A stretch of DNA of 5,090 bases from Candidatus Omnitrophota bacterium. GTDB taxonomy: Bacteria > Omnitrophota > Gorgyraeia > Duberdicusellales > 4484-171. The DNA lies in assembly GCA_014728785.1 (NCBI GenBank), contig WJKZ01000077.1, positions 1 through 5,090 on the forward strand. Direction: 5' to 3'. Positions 4,748 through 5,090 of the stretch are shown here, one piece after another. The stretch's first letter is position 1. Every line of letters begins with the position of its first letter. The notes beneath the pieces were generated by a model that did not search any database, was not told the origin of the DNA, and was given only the letters and a program-made list of their open reading frames with translations. A program made the translations under genes and the position numbers.

Positions 4748-5090
4748 TTTTTCTTTTTATATCTTTTTATTCTCTTCTTCTTCGCGTAAAATTCTCTTAT
4801 AGCCTTATACACTTGCGTTTTGGTATCGACCACTTTAAATATTTCTAAATCATGCCTCTCTATTGTCCCTTCTTCTATGAGATGGGTTGAAAGCCACTGC
4901 ACAAGCCCTTTCCAGTAAGCTGTATCAACCAGAACTACCGGAATCGGCTCGATTCTCTGGGTCTGAACTAAAGCTATGATTTCGAAAAGCTCATCCAAAG
5001 TCCCGAAACCGCCGGGAAATACCACAAACGCATAGGAGTGTTTTGTAAACATAACTTTTCTTACAAAAAAATAACGGAACTCCCTGAGAT
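4744..5090 (-). CDS. LOG family (TIGR00730-like) nucleotide phosphoribohydrolase, 5' end beyond window
   Basis: Members of this Rossmann-fold family (once mis-called lysine decarboxylases) hydrolyse the N-glycosidic bond of nucleoside 5'-monophosphates. Some release cytokinin-type bases, others act in nucleotide clean-up. The signature PGGFGTLDE (codons at 5016-4990) carries the family's catalytic and phosphate-binding segment. It is flanked by the typical FRYFFVRKVMF upstream and by LFEIIALVQTQ and VLVDTAYWKGLVQWL downstream. The reading frame stays open from the ATG at 5052 to the edge, and those extra 12 codons (LREFRYFFVRKV) match the family. The ATG at 5052 is therefore internal and the true start lies outside. 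About 114 residues are visible. The C-terminus is unusual, ending in a lysine/arginine-rich tail (KKKRIKRYKKKK). The TGA overlaps the start of the zinc-ribbon gene. Confidence 0.92.
   Translation of the reverse strand, partial: LREFRYFFVRKVMFTKHSYAFVVFPGGFGTLDELFEIIALVQTQRIEPIPVVLVDTAYWKGLVQWLSTHLIEEGTIERHDLEIFKVVDTKTQVYKAIREFYAKKKRIKRYKKKK

Overview
The window looks like ordinary chromosomal DNA from a bacterium that uses the standard genetic code. Genes are compact on both strands, two genes have strong AAGGAGG-type ribosome sites, and there is a bacterial tRNA-Ser. Heptad-periodic spacer repeats, a B12-type radical SAM enzyme and poorly characterised small membrane proteins would fit an uncultured lineage such as Omnitrophota or a deltaproteobacterial-type group. 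That placement is a low-confidence inference, because nothing here is taxonomically diagnostic. No phage, transposon, CRISPR array, toxin-antitoxin pair or defence gene is visible.

Layout: a minus-strand gene leaves the left edge, with only its first six codons and a perfect Shine-Dalgarno visible (1-18). A 220-base divergent spacer follows, and its right half is a degenerate 7-bp-period repeat ending just before the next start codon. The plus-strand gene at 239-1558 is an NCS2/AzgA-type purine permease and is the only plus-strand gene. It converges, with 6 bp between stop codons, on two minus-strand genes for small four-helix membrane proteins of unknown function (2418-2041, then 2032-1565). 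Upstream of these lies a minus-strand tRNA-Ser(GGA) (2571-2658) whose 3' end runs into a 32-bp inverted repeat. Upstream of the tRNA, on the same strand, is a 515-residue B12-binding-type radical SAM protein (4282-2735). It is lower in GC than its neighbours by eye and is not obviously linked to them.

The right end is a translationally coupled minus-strand pair: a LOG-family (TIGR00730-like) nucleotide phosphoribohydrolase that runs off the right edge, and a 99-residue zinc-ribbon protein whose ATG overlaps the LOG stop codon (ATGA). The 165-base gap between this pair and the radical SAM gene holds two opposed heptad arrays forming an imperfect inverted repeat.

Functional links: the purine permease and the LOG protein both touch purine metabolism, but they lie about 3.2 kb apart on opposite strands and there is no evidence that they act together. 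The least explained structure is the 7-bp-period spacer sequence, found in two separate intergenic regions with CAG/CAA or its complement at the unit boundary. I do not see a convincing new multi-gene system.
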